The notes: a model not told the origin generated them from the sequence alone. DNA of 20,231 nucleotides from JBNKWA01 sp050299555 (GCA_050299555.1 JBNKWA010000073.1:1-20231); one strand, 5' to 3'; shown: positions 13,067 to 20,231, numbered from the stretch's first letter. A program made the numbers and translations.

Positions 13067-13945
13067 ATGAAAAACCTGAGCTGGGACGATCTGCACATCT
13101 TCGTCCATGTGGCGAGGGGTGGCGGGCTGTCGCCGGCGGCCGCGGCCCTGGGCTCGAGCCCCGCGACCGTGGGGCGGCGGATGCTGGCGCTGGAGCAGGC
13201 GCTGGGGCGCGGGCTGTTCCTGCGCAGCCAGTCGGGCTATGCGCTGACCGCGGACGGCGAGGCGCTATATCGCCGGGCCCAGGCGATGGAGGCGCAGGCG
13301 CGGCCGATCGCGGACTGGGCCGCGGCCGAGGGGGTGCTGCCGGTGGTGCGGCTGTCGACCGGCACCTGGACGGCGAACTTCATCGCCGAGAACTTCACCG
13401 CGGTCTGGACCCCGGCCGACCGCTTCCGCATCGCGCTGACCACGACCGAGGCGCGGCTGGACATCGCCCACCGCGAGATCGACCTCGGCATCCGCAACGC
13501 CGAGCCGACCGAGCAGAGCCTCGCCTCGCGGCGGATGAACCGGCTGGCCTTCGCGCCGTTCCGGGCCCGCAGCGCGCCGCCGCAGGCCCGCGACGCCTGG
13601 GTGTCGATCCGGCCCGAGCAGACGGTCACCCGCACGGCCCGATGGATCAACGCGCATCACGGGCAGGACGTGGTGGCCTGGGCCAATACGCCGCGCACGC
13701 TGGTGGACCTGATCCATGGCGGCGTCGGCACCTCGGTGCTGCCCTGCTTTGCCGGCGACCGCGACCCGGCACTGGTTCGTGCCGGCCCGCCGGTGGCTGC
13801 GCTGGAAGAGCATCAGTGGCTGGTGATGCACCAGGACGACCGTCACCGGCCGGAAATCCGCACCGTCATCGACCGCGTCGTCACGCTGATGGGCAACCAT
13901 GCGCCGCTGTTCGCCGGCGAGCGGCCGATCGGGGCGACCGAATAG
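13067..13945 (+). CDS. LysR-type transcriptional regulator
   Basis: A 292-residue DNA-binding regulator. The N-terminal winged helix-turn-helix (about residues 5-65) reads WDDLHIFVHVARGGGLSPAAAALGSSPATVGRRMLALEQALG, with the usual LysR spacing of the recognition helix and wing (LFLRSQSGYALTADGEAL). The effector-binding domain follows from about residue 90 (VVRLSTGTWTANFIAENF) but is rather short and includes the IDLGIRN and LIHGGVGTSVLPCFAGD segments typical of the type-2 periplasmic-binding fold. The ATG at 13067 has no good ribosome-binding site. It diverges from the small gene at 12982 and converges with the DUF2147 gene with a 3-bp gap. The effector is unknown. Confidence 0.88.
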   Translation: MKNLSWDDLHIFVHVARGGGLSPAAAALGSSPATVGRRMLALEQALGRGLFLRSQSGYALTADGEALYRRAQAMEAQARPIADWAAAEGVLPVVRLSTGTWTANFIAENFTAVWTPADRFRIALTTTEARLDIAHREIDLGIRNAEPTEQSLASRRMNRLAFAPFRARSAPPQARDAWVSIRPEQTVTRTARWINAHHGQDVVAWANTPRTLVDLIHGGVGTSVLPCFAGDRDPALVRAGPPVAALEEHQWLVMHQDDRHRPEIRTVIDRVVTLMGNHAPLFAGERPIGATE

Positions 13946-13948
13946 GCG

Positions 13949-14332
13949 TCAGTTGACGCGGGTCCAGTCCTGGCCGCGGCAGAACACCGCCACGCAGCCC
14001 TCGACGCGGAGGGTATTGCCGTCGAGCCGCATGCGCGAGCGATAGGTCTTGTCGTCGTCGGGGGCCCAGATGGTGCCCTTGGCCCACTTGCCCGACCCGT
14101 CGGGCTGCATGCCCCAGATGATCGGCTTGCCGACCAGATCGGTGCGGGTGGCGTTCACGGCCTCGGTGATCACGCCGCAGGTCTGGGCGTTGTCGTCGCC
14201 GCAGGGGCCGATGCGGACGTGCAGATAGGCGCCGCGCTCGTTGGTCTGGGTCTTCCAGGTGCCGGACGCATCCTGCGCAAGCACCGGAACCGCCGCCAGC
14301 ACCAGCGCCGCGGCGAAAAGCATGCCCTTCAT
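13949..14332 (-). CDS. DUF2147 secreted protein
   Basis: A 127-residue exported protein of the DUF2147 family. The signal peptide MKGMLFAAALVLAAVPVLAQ is followed by ASGTWKTQTNERGAYLHVRIGPCGDD, the lipocalin-like opening typical of the family, then GKPIIWGMQPDGSGKWAKGTIWAPDDDKTYRSRMRLDGNTLRVEGCVAVFCRGQDWTRV. Four cysteines could form two periplasmic disulphides. The ATG at 14332 has GGGGAGGATC just upstream on the minus strand; the longer frame to 14467 lies across the hisA promoter and is rejected. The molecular function of the family is not established. It diverges from hisA. Confidence 0.88.
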   Translation of the reverse strand: MKGMLFAAALVLAAVPVLAQDASGTWKTQTNERGAYLHVRIGPCGDDNAQTCGVITEAVNATRTDLVGKPIIWGMQPDGSGKWAKGTIWAPDDDKTYRSRMRLDGNTLRVEGCVAVFCRGQDWTRVN

Positions 14333-14409
14333 GGTCGATCCTCCCCGGGGTCGTCTCGCCGCAAGGTCGCGCCGAAGCCGGGCCGGCGTCAATCCTGACG
14401 TGGCGTCGC

Positions 14410-14439
14410 TTGCAATTGCCGGGTCTTGCCCGCTATCAG
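14410..14439 (+). promoter_or_regulatory. Candidate hisA promoter
   Basis: TTGCAA (14410-14415), an 18-bp spacer and TATCAG (14434-14439), 26 bases before the hisA ATG. A GAGG ribosome-binding site lies in the leader (14457-14460). Confidence 0.45.
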
Positions 14440-14465
14440 CCGGCCGACCCGCCAATGAGGTACCC

Positions 14466-15188
14466 ATGATCCTCTATCCTGCGATCGACCTGAAGGACGG
14501 CAACTGCGTGCGCCTGCTGAGGGGCGAGATGGACCAGGCCACCGTCTTTGGCACCGACCCGGCGGCGCAGGCGCGGGCCTTCGCCGCCGAGGGGGCGGAG
14601 TGGCTGCACCTGGTCGACCTCAACGGCGCCTTTGCCGGCGCCCCGGTCAATGGCGCGGCGGTGGAGGCGATCCTGGCGGCGGTGGAGCTGCCGCTGCAGC
14701 TGGGCGGCGGCATCCGGACCATGGCGCAGGTGGAGAACTGGCTGGACAGGGGCGTCAGCCGGGTGATCCTCGGCACCGCCGCGGTGCGTGATCCGGCGCT
14801 GGTGCGGGCGGCGGCGCGGGCGCATCCGGGTCGCGTTGCCGTGGGCATCGACGCACGCGACGGCATGGCGGCGGTCGAGGGATGGGCCGAGACCACCGAC
14901 ATCGGCGCGGCAGACCTGGCGCGGCGGTTCGAGGATGCCGGGGTGGCGGCGATCATCTATACCGACATCGATCGCGACGGCGCCATGCAGGGGCCGAACG
15001 TGGCCGCCACGGCGGCGCTGGCCCGGGCGGTTGCGATCCCCGTCATCGCCTCTGGCGGGGTGTCGTCGATGGCGGACCTCGAGGCGCTGCGGGAAAGCGG
15101 CGCACCGCTGAACGGCGTGATCTCGGGCCGCGCCATCTATGAGGGACGCATTCCGCTGGCCGAGGCGGTGGCGTTGCTGCGGGGCTGA
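14466..15188 (+). CDS. hisA: ProFAR isomerase HisA
   Basis: Phosphoribosylformimino-5-aminoimidazole carboxamide ribotide isomerase, the fourth step of histidine biosynthesis (Amadori rearrangement of ProFAR to PRFAR). The 240-residue TIM barrel has the catalytic pair D8 (PAIDLKDG) and D129 (GIDARDG), and the phosphate-binding loops LQLGGGIRT and VIASGGVSS with ISGRAIYEG near the C terminus. GAGG lies 5 bases before the ATG at 14466; the frame is open upstream but only through the promoter and DUF2147 leader. Its product is the substrate of the HisF/HisH synthase. Unusually, hisF is not the next gene: a minus-strand lipoprotein gene intervenes. hisH is not in the window. Confidence 0.96.
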   Translation: MILYPAIDLKDGNCVRLLRGEMDQATVFGTDPAAQARAFAAEGAEWLHLVDLNGAFAGAPVNGAAVEAILAAVELPLQLGGGIRTMAQVENWLDRGVSRVILGTAAVRDPALVRAAARAHPGRVAVGIDARDGMAAVEGWAETTDIGAADLARRFEDAGVAAIIYTDIDRDGAMQGPNVAATAALARAVAIPVIASGGVSSMADLEALRESGAPLNGVISGRAIYEGRIPLAEAVALLRG

Positions 15189-15310
15189 TCGCCCTTCCGG
15201 CACACGTCCGCCTGCCTGCCTTTCCTGTGCTTCAGGCCCATCAAAGAACCTGCTGGTGCGGTCGGCCGGGTGCGCCGGTGCTGAGCCGGTCCGGCCCGGA
15301 TCGCGCCGGC

Positions 15311-16144
15311 CTAGCGGTCGGCGCTGAAGGTTCCGGAGAAGTTCTGCGTCTCGCCGGTGACATTGTTCCGCACCGTGTTGCCGAAGACGCCGGCCACGGT
15401 ATCGGCGTCGTGGCCGAAGGCCTTGCCGACAAAGGGCGTCTGGCCGCGGTACTTGCCCCTGGTGAAGTCGAAACCGCCACTGATGCCGTTGCCATCGACC
15501 GTGCCGCCGATGGTGGCGACGTCGATGCCGCCATTGTCGAGCGTGCCGGTGACATCGCCGCCTGCGAAGTCGATGTCGAGGGATATGCCGCCGCCGATTG
15601 CGTCGCTGGTCCCCGAGACGGTCACCGGATAGACGAAGCCGTTCCAGCCGCCGGCATAGCTGGCGCTGGCAGGCAGCCTGGCCGGCCGCGTCTCGATCCC
15701 CAGAATGCCGAAGCCACCCAGAGTGCCCCGGGTGTAGCCGATCAGGCTGGTGTCGGGCAGGTTGGCCAGGGTCAGCACCAGGCCGTTGGGATCGCCCAGG
15801 TCGCCGTAGACGCCGCCGCCCGCAGAGGCCGGGCCGTTGACCGCAAGCGCCACCTCGGCGCCGCCATCGATGGACAGGAACGCGGTCGCCCGGTCGGCGC
15901 TCAGACGCACCTTGGCATTGGTCAGATCGACATCGCTGCTGAACGGCCGGGCCAGCACCAGGGTTCCGGTGATGCCGTTGGCGGTCAGCGCCTGGGTCGT
16001 GGTATCGGCCGGGCCCGCCGCGTAGACGGGCTGGTAGTTCATCGCGTTTCCGCCCACCTGCAGCGGACCGCCCGCTCCGCCGCAGCCGGAAACCACTGCC
16101 GCCGCCGCGGCACATACCGCCGCCCGCACAAGAAACGCCATCAT
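15311..16144 (-). CDS. TbpB-like beta-barrel surface lipoprotein
   Basis: A 277-residue lipoprotein. The signal peptide MMAFLVRAAVCAAAAAVVSGC has lipobox VSGC with the lipidated cysteine at residue 21, then a Gly-rich tether. The body alternates polar beta-strand segments. The C-terminal ~80 residues (GTLDNGGIDVATIGGTVDGNGISGGFDF...GKAFGHDADTVAGVFGNTV...NFSGTFSADR) match the pattern of the small eight-stranded barrel of transferrin-binding-protein-B-like lipoproteins, notably the AGVFG turn. A ligand cannot be named: no TbpA or Slam partner is present. The start could be ATG 16144 or 16141; GGGGAAGG just upstream on the minus strand serves the second better. It lies on the opposite strand between hisA and hisF. 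Confidence 0.75.
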   Translation of the reverse strand: MMAFLVRAAVCAAAAAVVSGCGGAGGPLQVGGNAMNYQPVYAAGPADTTTQALTANGITGTLVLARPFSSDVDLTNAKVRLSADRATAFLSIDGGAEVALAVNGPASAGGGVYGDLGDPNGLVLTLANLPDTSLIGYTRGTLGGFGILGIETRPARLPASASYAGGWNGFVYPVTVSGTSDAIGGGISLDIDFAGGDVTGTLDNGGIDVATIGGTVDGNGISGGFDFTRGKYRGQTPFVGKAFGHDADTVAGVFGNTVRNNVTGETQNFSGTFSADR

Positions 16145-16289
16145 CACCTTCCCCACCCTGATCTTCTCGGTAACCCACCGAACCCTGCGACTAGCCGAAC
16201 TATCCGATTCGCGTAACCCTCGGACCGGTGATGACCGCTTGTTCCCGGCGGGGCCAGCCGCTAAGACCCGCTCGCCAAAGGGAGGTGCC

Positions 16290-17051
16290 ATGCTGACGGT
16301 GCGCGTGATCCCCTGCCTCGACGTCAAGGACGGTCGCGTGGTCAAGGGCGTCAACTTCGTCGACCTGATCGACGCCGGCGATCCGGTGGAGGCGGCACGC
16401 GCCTATGACGCCGCCGGGGCGGACGAGCTCTGCTTTCTCGACATTGCCGCGACACGGGAGAACCGGGGCACCATCTACGATGTCGCCCGGCGCACGGCCG
16501 AGCAGTGCTTCTTGCCGCTGACCATCGGCGGCGGCGTGCGCAGCGTCGAGGATGTGCGCCAGCTGCTTCTGGCCGGCGCCGACAAGGTCAGCTTCAACTC
16601 TGCCGCGGTGGCCGATCCGGACGTCATCGGCCGGGCGGCCGAGAAGTTCGGCGCCCAGTGCATCGTCGTGGCCATCGATGCCAAGGCCGTGGCGCCCGGG
16701 CGCTGGGAGATCTTCACCCATGGCGGCAGCCGGTCGACCGGCATCGACGCGGTCGCCTTCACCGTCGAGATGGCACGCCGCGGCGCGGGCGAGATCCTGC
16801 TCACCTCGATGGACCGCGACGGCACCCGGGCGGGGTTCGACCTGGCGCTCACCCGCACCATCGCCGAGGCGGTGCCGGTGCCGGTGATCGCCTCGGGCGG
16901 GGTCGGCACGCTGGATCATCTGGTGGAGGGTGTGACCGAGGGCCACGCCAGCGCGGTTCTGGCGGCGTCGATCTTTCATTTCGGCCATCACAGCATCGGC
17001 GAGGCCAAGGCGCACATGGCCGCCGCTGGCATTCCGGTGAGGCTGCAATGA
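16290..17051 (+). CDS. hisF: Imidazole glycerol phosphate synthase cyclase subunit HisF
   Basis: Cyclase half of the HisF-HisH synthase, which turns PRFAR plus ammonia from HisH into imidazole glycerol phosphate and AICAR. The 253-residue TIM barrel starts MLTVRVIPCLDVKDGRVVKGVNF and has the catalytic aspartates D11 and D130 (VVAIDAK). It also has the phosphate loops TIGGGVRS and VIASGGVG, and RDGTRAGFDL. GGAGG (16281-16285) lies 4 bases before the ATG at 16290; the open frame to 16239 is not needed. The stop overlaps the hisE start in an ATGA arrangement, so hisF and hisE are translationally coupled. Confidence 0.97.
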   Translation: MLTVRVIPCLDVKDGRVVKGVNFVDLIDAGDPVEAARAYDAAGADELCFLDIAATRENRGTIYDVARRTAEQCFLPLTIGGGVRSVEDVRQLLLAGADKVSFNSAAVADPDVIGRAAEKFGAQCIVVAIDAKAVAPGRWEIFTHGGSRSTGIDAVAFTVEMARRGAGEILLTSMDRDGTRAGFDLALTRTIAEAVPVPVIASGGVGTLDHLVEGVTEGHASAVLAASIFHFGHHSIGEAKAHMAAAGIPVRLQ

Positions 17052-17365
17052 CGACGGTACTGGAACGGCTGGCGGCGACGGTCGCAGCGCGGCGCGGCAG
17101 CGATCCGGCGGCGAGCTATACCGCGGCGCTCCTGGCCAGGGGCCCGGCCAAATGCGCCGAGAAATTCGGCGAGGAGGCGGTCGAGGCGATCGTCGCGGCG
17201 GCGCGGGGCGACAGCGAGGCGCTGACCGCCGAGGCGGCGGACGTGCTCTACCACCTTGTGGTCATGCTGACCGCGTCCGGGGTGAGCCTGAAGGCGGTTC
17301 TGGCGGAGCTGGCGCGCCGCGAGGGCACGTCCGGCCATGCCGAGAAGGCAGCGCGGAAAGGCTGA
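17048..17365 (+). CDS. hisE: Phosphoribosyl-ATP pyrophosphatase HisE
   Basis: Hydrolyses phosphoribosyl-ATP to phosphoribosyl-AMP, the second step of histidine biosynthesis. The 105-residue all-alpha protein shows the MazG/HisE metal-binding pattern: KCAEKFGEEAVEAIVAAARGD with the EExxE-type cluster, and LTAEAADVLYHLVVML with the ExxD pair. It is a stand-alone HisE, not the HisIE fusion. The ATG at 17048 overlaps the hisF stop by 4 bp (17048-17051). Confidence 0.95.
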   Translation: MTTVLERLAATVAARRGSDPAASYTAALLARGPAKCAEKFGEEAVEAIVAAARGDSEALTAEAADVLYHLVVMLTASGVSLKAVLAELARREGTSGHAEKAARKG

Positions 17366-17385
17366 CGCCCGGCGGCGACGAAGCA

Positions 17386-17414
17386 TTGCACCGCCTGCTG
17401 GGGGCCCTTATAGA
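17386..17414 (+). promoter_or_regulatory. Promoter of tRNA-Arg(CCG)
   Basis: TTGCAC (17386-17391), a 17-bp spacer and TATAGA (17409-17414), ending 9 bases before the first base of the tRNA. This is a good match with ideal geometry for a short-leader tRNA transcript, independent of hisE. Confidence 0.7.
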
Positions 17415-17423
17415 GGCGTTCGA

Positions 17424-17500
17424 GCACCCGTAGCTCAGCTGGATAGAGTGCTGCCCTCCGAAGGCAGAGGTCACAGGTTCGAATCCTGTCGGGTGCGCCA
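17424..17500 (+). tRNA. tRNA-Arg (anticodon CCG)
   Basis: A full 77-base cloverleaf is readable. The acceptor stem is GCACCCG/CGGGTGC, the D arm GCTC...GAGT (last pair G-T), the anticodon stem CTGCC/GGCAG around loop CTCCGAA with anticodon CCG, and the T arm ACAGG-TTCGAAT-CCTGT. The discriminator is G, and CCA is genome-encoded. It decodes CGG, a frequent arginine codon in this GC-rich genome. Confidence 0.96.
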
Positions 17501-18301
17501 AATTTGCAGCATGAAATCAGCCAGCTGGTGAGTCCGCTTCGCCCACAGGGGCAAGCGCTGGCGAGAACCGGGTGGCACCCGGACGCAGGCCGGAAGCCGT
17601 CGGGCGGAAAAGTCAGGCGCAGCCTTGGCGGCGGGATTGGGCGATTGCGGCCATGGGCAGGCGGCATCGACCAACGCGCCTGTGTCCGCTTGGCTCGGCA
17701 CTTGGCCGCGCGCGCGACGGGGGCTTCTGGCGGCAGGCGGTGACGATGCCGGTTGCCGTGCCCCGGGCGATCCGGCCGGCCGCGGTCCTGCGGGACGATC
17801 CCGGCAATCGTTCCGCCTGCAGGCAGATTGCGTCCCGTGCGGGTCGCGGAATTCGCCATAGTTGCGGCCAATTCCGGCCGCATCGTGTTGCGACCAACCG
17901 CAGGAAGATTTCGAACGGTCGAGACCTTTTCAGATGGCATCAACGGATTTCAGCGGCGCGCGCGGCGGACACGCGCGGCGAGGACGGGGACCGGCCGAGC
18001 GCGATCCGGGAGATTGGGGCGGCGCTGGAGGAGATCGACCCCGAGTTCGACCCCGGGATGGCCGAGGCCCGGCGCGACATGGTCACCTTCGCCGACGACC
18101 ACGACAACCTCAGCCACGACCCATCGCGACGGGCCGGGCCGCCTCCGGCGGCACCGCAGGCTGGCCGCCTTCGGCGACCGGGTCGTCCTGGGTGAGGTCG
18201 GGCCGCGGGCTTTTTTCGCCTTCCTCATCAGCGCGGTCTGCCTGATGCTGATCCGGAGCAGGGCCCGGCGTGGGCGCGCCACCGCTTTCGAGGTCTGACC
18301 G
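17501..18301. other. Stretch without an intact gene between tRNA-Arg and the SWIM gene
   Basis: I see no complete gene with family resemblance or a supported start in this stretch. Open frames on the plus strand (for example 17572-18195 and 17753-18298) change coding quality along their length. Contents I can point to are a hairpin at 17863-17882 (TGCGGCC, AATTCC loop, GGCCGCA), a coding-like fragment at about 17950-18117 and, in another frame, a short hydrophobic segment at 18199-18250 (AFFAFLISAVCLMLI). No tRNA 3'-end repeat or integrase is seen. Confidence 0.6.
17950..18117 (+). pseudogene. Coding-like fragment without a start codon
   Basis: In one plus frame the translation ends with IREIGAALEEIDPEFDPGMAEARRDMVTFADDHDNLSHD. 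In about 40 codons from 18000 almost every third base is G or C, the signature of real genes here. No start codon precedes it in frame with a ribosome-binding site, and the frame then runs into low-quality sequence to 18195. I read it as a remnant of a gene broken by truncation or frameshift; the family is not recognised. A short gene starting at the internal ATG (18058) cannot be excluded. Confidence 0.35.
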
Positions 18302-18421
18302 ATGCCGAGGAGAGTTGACTGGCCCCGAATGCCGGACCCGGCCCGGCCCTCGCCGAAGGAGCTCCGCGCCGAAACGGCGGCGCGGCACGCCCTTCGCGGT
18401 GCGGCCTTGCCGGAGACCTGA
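18302..18421 (+). CDS. Possible 39-residue leader ORF before the SWIM gene
   Basis: A short frame, MPRRVDWPRMPDPARPSPKE onward, ends at TGA 18419-18421, three bases before the GTG of the SWIM gene, and contains that gene's ribosome-binding site (GGAGA, 18412-18416). This geometry would suit a coupled leader peptide, but there is no domain and no strong start signal, so it may be chance. Confidence 0.25.
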   Translation: MPRRVDWPRMPDPARPSPKELRAETAARHALRGAALPET

Positions 18422-18424
18422 CCC

Positions 18425-19783
18425 GTGGTCGCCATCAGCACGCAAACCGTCGAGGCAAGCGCCCCCGACCAGGCCTCGCTCACCGCGGCGGTGAAACTCC
18501 TGAAGCCTGCGCTCTGGTCGGGTCTCGCCGCCTCGGCCGACGGTGGGCTCATCTGGGGCGCGTGCCAGGGCTCGGGCGCGAACCCCTATCAGGTGGTGGC
18601 GGACATCGCGACCATCGGCAGCAAGTGCACCTGCCCGTCGCGGAAGTTCCCCTGCAAGCACGCGCTCGCGCTGATGCTGCTGGCAACCCGGGGCGAACCC
18701 TTCCCGGCGGCGGATGTGCCGCCATGGGTGACCGAATGGATGGGGCGGCGCAGGGCCGGGGCGGCGCCGACCGCGTCCGCCACCGCCGCCTCGCTCGCGG
18801 CCGTCGAGACCGCGCCCGAGGCGTCCCCCGATCCGAAGACCGAGGCCCGGCGCGAAGCGCAGAAGGCCCGTCGCGAGGCCGAGACGACGGCGGCGATCCG
18901 CGCCGGGCTGACCGACCTCGAAGGCTGGATCGGGGACCAGCTGCGATCGGGGCTGACCGGGCTTGTGGCGAACCTCGCCGCGCGCTGCCGGCAGATTGCG
19001 GCGCGCCTTGTCGACGCCAAGATGGGCGCGCTCGCCGCCCGGGTGGACGAAATCCCCGCCCGTCTTCAGGCGCTGCCCGCGGCGCAGCGGACCGACGCGC
19101 TGATCGCGGAACTGGGCAACCTTGTCCTGATGTCGCGGGCCTGGGGTGACGGGGCGGCGCCCGATCCGGGCCTGCGCCGCCAGATCGCCACGACCGAAAC
19201 GCGCGAGGCGCTGCTGGCCGACGCGGGCGCGCTGCGGGTGACGGCGCCGTGGCAGGTGGCCGCGACCCGCGCGCTCACCCGCCGCGACGGCCTTGTCGCC
19301 CAGTCGACCTGGCTCGTGAACCTTGGCAACGGGCCCGCCTTCGCCCTGCTGCAGGATTTCTTCCCGGCCTCGGCCGGACGGCGCAGCGCCGCCTTCGCCG
19401 AGGGCGAGATCTTCGGCGCCGAACTGGTGTTCTATCCCTCGGCCCACCCGCTGCGGGCCCAGATCCTCGGCCGCTGCGACATCGCCCCGGCAGAGCCGCC
19501 GCTGCCTGAGGCCGATCCGCTTGTCGCCTACGCGCGCGTCCTTGGCCGCGAACCATGGCTGAGCGAGGTCCCCCTCGCCCTGCCCGAAGGGCGACTCCTG
19601 CAGGCCGAGGACGGATCGGTCTGGTGGCAGGGCGCCGCGCGGGCGCTGCCAGTCACGGCCGCGGAGGTTCCGCCGGTGGCGCTCGGCCTGCCCCTGCAGC
19701 GGGCGGCGATGCTCTGGGACGGCCATCTGGGGCGAATGCTGCAGGCCGAGACCCCGCTGGGACGGATCGGCTTTCATGGCTGA
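18425..19783 (+). CDS. SWIM zinc-finger protein
   Basis: A 452-residue protein with a SWIM-type zinc finger at residues 68-79: CTCPSRKFPCKH, giving ligands C68, C70, C77 and H79 (CxCx6CxH). SWIM fingers are DNA- or protein-binding modules. An N-terminal segment (residues 18-67, LTAAVKLLKPALWSGLAASADGGLIWGAC...YQVVADI) is the family's usual lead-in. After the finger come a Pro/Ala linker, a charged helix (about 138-160), and a long C-terminal domain without a recognised fold, ending GRIGFHG. The start is GTG at 18425 with GGAGA 8 bases upstream. The next gene overlaps its end by 8 bp, so they form an operon. Similar SWIM proteins (E. coli YehQ-like) are encoded with MoxR AAA+ ATPases and VWA proteins, which may lie beyond the window. 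Confidence 0.88.
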   Translation: MVAISTQTVEASAPDQASLTAAVKLLKPALWSGLAASADGGLIWGACQGSGANPYQVVADIATIGSKCTCPSRKFPCKHALALMLLATRGEPFPAADVPPWVTEWMGRRRAGAAPTASATAASLAAVETAPEASPDPKTEARREAQKARREAETTAAIRAGLTDLEGWIGDQLRSGLTGLVANLAARCRQIAARLVDAKMGALAARVDEIPARLQALPAAQRTDALIAELGNLVLMSRAWGDGAAPDPGLRRQIATTETREALLADAGALRVTAPWQVAATRALTRRDGLVAQSTWLVNLGNGPAFALLQDFFPASAGRRSAAFAEGEIFGAELVFYPSAHPLRAQILGRCDIAPAEPPLPEADPLVAYARVLGREPWLSEVPLALPEGRLLQAEDGSVWWQGAARALPVTAAEVPPVALGLPLQRAAMLWDGHLGRMLQAETPLGRIGFHG

Positions 19784-20231
19784 GCGGCTCTCGCAGCTTC
19801 TGGTGGATGCCCGCGCGCGCTGGATGACCGGCGGCGAGACGGCGGGCGCCGACCATCCCCTGCTGGCCGGCCGATCCGCAGCCGAGGCCGACCTGCGGCT
19901 TCTGGCCGTGGCGGGGCAGTACCGGCGCCTGTGCCAGCCGCCGCGCGCCCCGGCGCTGACCGCGCGGCCCGACCTGCCGCGGCTGGCGCTGCCGCTTCTG
20001 CCCGAGGCGCTGCGGCCGCTGTCCCGGCGGCTTCTGGCGGACAAGGCCGAGCGCGCGCCCCAGCGCATCGCCGTCCTCGTGGCCCAGCGCGGCCATGTCC
20101 TGCACCCGGCCGACTGGATGCCCCCGCCCGGTGCGGACTTGCCGGAGGTCTATCGCCCGCTCCAGCTCTGGCAGGCGGAGGGTACCCCGCAGCCCGCCGC
20201 GCTGACATCGGACACCTGGCTCGACCATTCC
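19776..20231 (+). CDS. DUF5691-like protein, 5' part (runs off the window)
   Basis: An open frame of 152 codons reaching the window edge without a stop. It begins MAERLSQLLVDARARWMTGG and continues with AAEADLRLLAVAGQYRRL, LPLLPEALRPLSRRLLADKAE and LLPE-type helical segments, then QRIAVLVAQRGHVLHPADWMPP. The placement directly after a SWIM gene and the N-terminal pattern suggest DUF5691, a family of unknown function found in MoxR/VWA/SWIM gene groups; this is from memory of the family and not certain. The ATG at 19776 overlaps the SWIM gene by 8 bp, so translation is probably coupled. Confidence 0.7.
   Translation, partial: MAERLSQLLVDARARWMTGGETAGADHPLLAGRSAAEADLRLLAVAGQYRRLCQPPRAPALTARPDLPRLALPLLPEALRPLSRRLLADKAERAPQRIAVLVAQRGHVLHPADWMPPPGADLPEVYRPLQLWQAEGTPQPAALTSDTWLDHS

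Noticed and set aside
13949..14467. Longer start for the DUF2147 gene at 14467
   Set aside because: It would place 45 residues of low-quality sequence before a clear signal peptide and overlap the hisA start; the start at 14332 has a good ribosome-binding site.
17510..17524. Similarity of CATGAAATCAG after the tRNA to the repeat unit at 11-20
   Set aside because: The match is only about 11 bases and the flanks, including the GGGGAC words, are absent; treated as chance.
17476..18424. Attachment-site duplication of the tRNA-Arg 3' end
   Set aside because: No second copy of TTCGAATCCTGTCGGGTGC or a close variant is visible downstream within the window.
18110..20068. 652-codon minus-strand open frame
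   Set aside because: Antisense of the SWIM and DUF5691-like genes; the translation is compositionally biased and lacks any domain.

Overview
The window is a GC-rich chromosomal segment from an alphaproteobacterium, most likely Rhodobacterales/Rhodobacteraceae. Pointers are the very high third-position GC, close Rhodobacter/Paracoccus-like RimO, HisA, HisF and RecR proteins, and the dnaX-ybaB-recR run. This placement rests on reading proteins and order, not on a search. Most genes are housekeeping; the less ordinary parts are the two ends of the window and several intergenic stretches.

Left part (1-3320). rimO (ribosomal protein S12 methylthiotransferase) is bracketed by two arrays of a ~100-bp tandem repeat rich in TGGGGAC/GTCCCCA words and carrying a 14-bp palindrome. 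The two arrays are in opposite orientation, so rimO sits in the loop of a large inverted repeat. Next comes a lone glutathione S-transferase gene of visibly different composition with a TTG start, then ~385 bp of repeat-rich, gene-free DNA.

Centre left (3320-8530). A FadL-type outer-membrane protein (-) diverges from a small acidic protein (+). A translationally coupled lipoprotein/DUF167 pair (-) diverges from an amylosucrase-type GH13 enzyme (+), followed by an orphan ParA-like ATPase (+).

Centre (8537-12982). dnaX, ybaB and recR form a tight minus-strand operon of replication and repair genes, with a readable promoter upstream of dnaX. A rhomboid protease gene diverges from it. A small uncharacterised gene (-) and a LysR-type regulator (+) share a divergent promoter region framed by an inverted repeat.

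Right part (13949-17500). A DUF2147 secreted protein (-), hisA (+), a TbpB-like beta-barrel lipoprotein (-) inserted between hisA and hisF, then hisF-hisE (+, overlapping) and tRNA-Arg(CCG) with its own promoter. HisA, HisF and HisE are enzymes of histidine biosynthesis.

Right end (17501-20231). About 920 bp with no intact gene but at least one coding-like, start-less fragment leads into a SWIM zinc-finger protein overlapped by a DUF5691-like gene that runs off the window. This pair is the likely start of a MoxR/VWA-type multi-gene system and is the best candidate here for a poorly described system. Its position just after a tRNA would fit an island boundary, but no attachment repeat is visible.
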